A stretch of 5,670 bases of DNA, from NCBI GenBank assembly GCA_002483395.1, contig DLHV01000027.1:2216-7885 (forward strand), in the 5' to 3' direction. Position numbers and translations under genes: made by a program. Positions 5,265 through 5,670 of the stretch are shown in pieces; within the stretch, counting starts at the first letter, position 1; each line of letters starts with the position of its first letter. The stretch is from Chloracidobacterium sp. UBA7659. GTDB lineage: Bacteria > Acidobacteriota > Blastocatellia > Pyrinomonadales > Pyrinomonadaceae. The notes under the pieces are model-generated. The model saw only the letters and a program-made list of their open reading frames with translations, was not told where the DNA came from and did not search any database.

Positions 5265-5670
5265 ATGCTCCTCGATCTCTCTCCATTACGAGTTTCACGC
5301 GATTACCGGTTGCTTTTCTTTGGGCAGATTGTGTCGTTTTTGGGGTCGATGATGACGTTTATCGTCGTGCCGTGGCAGATGTATCAGCTCACGCAGTCTT
5401 CGGCGATGGTCGGGTACATTTATCTTGCCGAGTTCGTGCCGATGGTCGTGCTTGCGTTTGTCGGCGGGGCTTTGGCCGATTTTTTCGACAAGCGAAAGAT
5501 GCTGCGGCTGACGGAGATCGGACAAACTCTGGTGACTGCGATCCTGCTGGGAAATTCGCTCTTGCCGAGGCCACAGGTCTGGGTTTTGTTCCTTGCGGTA
5601 GCTTTGCACGCGGGACTTGCGGCGATACAACGCCCCGCGTTCGAGTCGTTTATCCAAAAAGTGATCCCGG
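5265..5670 (+). CDS. MFS transporter, EntS/MFS_3-like, N-terminal part
   Basis: I translated from the ATG at 5265: 135 complete codons reach the window end with no stop. The product starts MLLDLSPLRVSRDYRLLFFG, then QIVSFLGSMMTFIVVPWQMY (TM1) and a second span with YIYLAEFVPMVVLAFVGGAL. The loop ADFFDKRKMLRL is the MFS motif A (GxLaDrxgrrk) between TM2 and TM3. TM3 and TM4 follow (VTAILLGNSLL and VWVLFLAVALHAGLAA), with QRPAFESF after TM4, typical of the MFS_3 group that includes the enterobactin exporter EntS. It should be a 12-span proton-driven exporter in the cytoplasmic membrane; the substrate is unknown. The ATG has only a close GGA as ribosome site (5259-5261). The rest lies beyond the window. 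Confidence 0.88.
   Translation, partial: MLLDLSPLRVSRDYRLLFFGQIVSFLGSMMTFIVVPWQMYQLTQSSAMVGYIYLAEFVPMVVLAFVGGALADFFDKRKMLRLTEIGQTLVTAILLGNSLLPRPQVWVLFLAVALHAGLAAIQRPAFESFIQKVIP

Noticed and set aside
1..5670. CRISPR array, tRNA, rRNA or complete insertion sequence
   Set aside because: I found no regularly spaced repeats, no tRNA-like cloverleaf, and no transposase-like protein in any frame.

Overview
The window (about 50% GC) looks like the chromosome of a bacterium with compact, overlapping genes. The protein styles (PanB/FolK pair, a Schlafen AlbA_2-type ATP-binding protein, small toxin-antitoxin pairs, a GT-C membrane glycosyltransferase, an EntS-like MFS carrier) remind me most of Acidobacteriota, perhaps Blastocatellia/Pyrinomonadaceae. 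That is an impression from sequence style; no marker gene here proves it.

Layout. Positions 1-1300 are a minus-strand cluster read right to left: a small antitoxin-like gene (1300-1061), a MazF/PemK-family toxin whose frame is broken (1064-740), folK (743-198) and the first 53 codons of panB (159-1). The first three genes overlap by 4 bp at each junction, so the toxin-antitoxin pair sits at the head of a folate/pantothenate biosynthesis operon. Positions 1301-1544 are a divergent intergenic region holding a 22-bp near-perfect palindrome. Positions 1545-3516 run on the plus strand: a 439-aa AlbA_2/HATPase protein, then a second and apparently intact toxin-antitoxin pair (Phd/YefM-like antitoxin and RelE/ParE-like toxin). 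A 537-aa multi-spanning GT39-like glycosyltransferase follows at 3529-5142. A nested 85-bp inverted repeat lies at 5145-5229, and the window ends inside an MFS transporter (5265 onward).

How it fits together. folK and panB are core metabolism. The stretch from about 740 to 3520 looks like an accessory segment: two unrelated toxin-antitoxin modules, one decayed, on either side of an AlbA_2-type ATP-binding protein of unknown role. The glycosyltransferase and MFS carrier are ordinary membrane functions. I do not see a complete new system. The points most worth checking are the frameshifted toxin in tight overlap with folK, the AlbA_2 gene with its upstream palindrome between two toxin-antitoxin loci, and the nested inverted repeat before the MFS gene.
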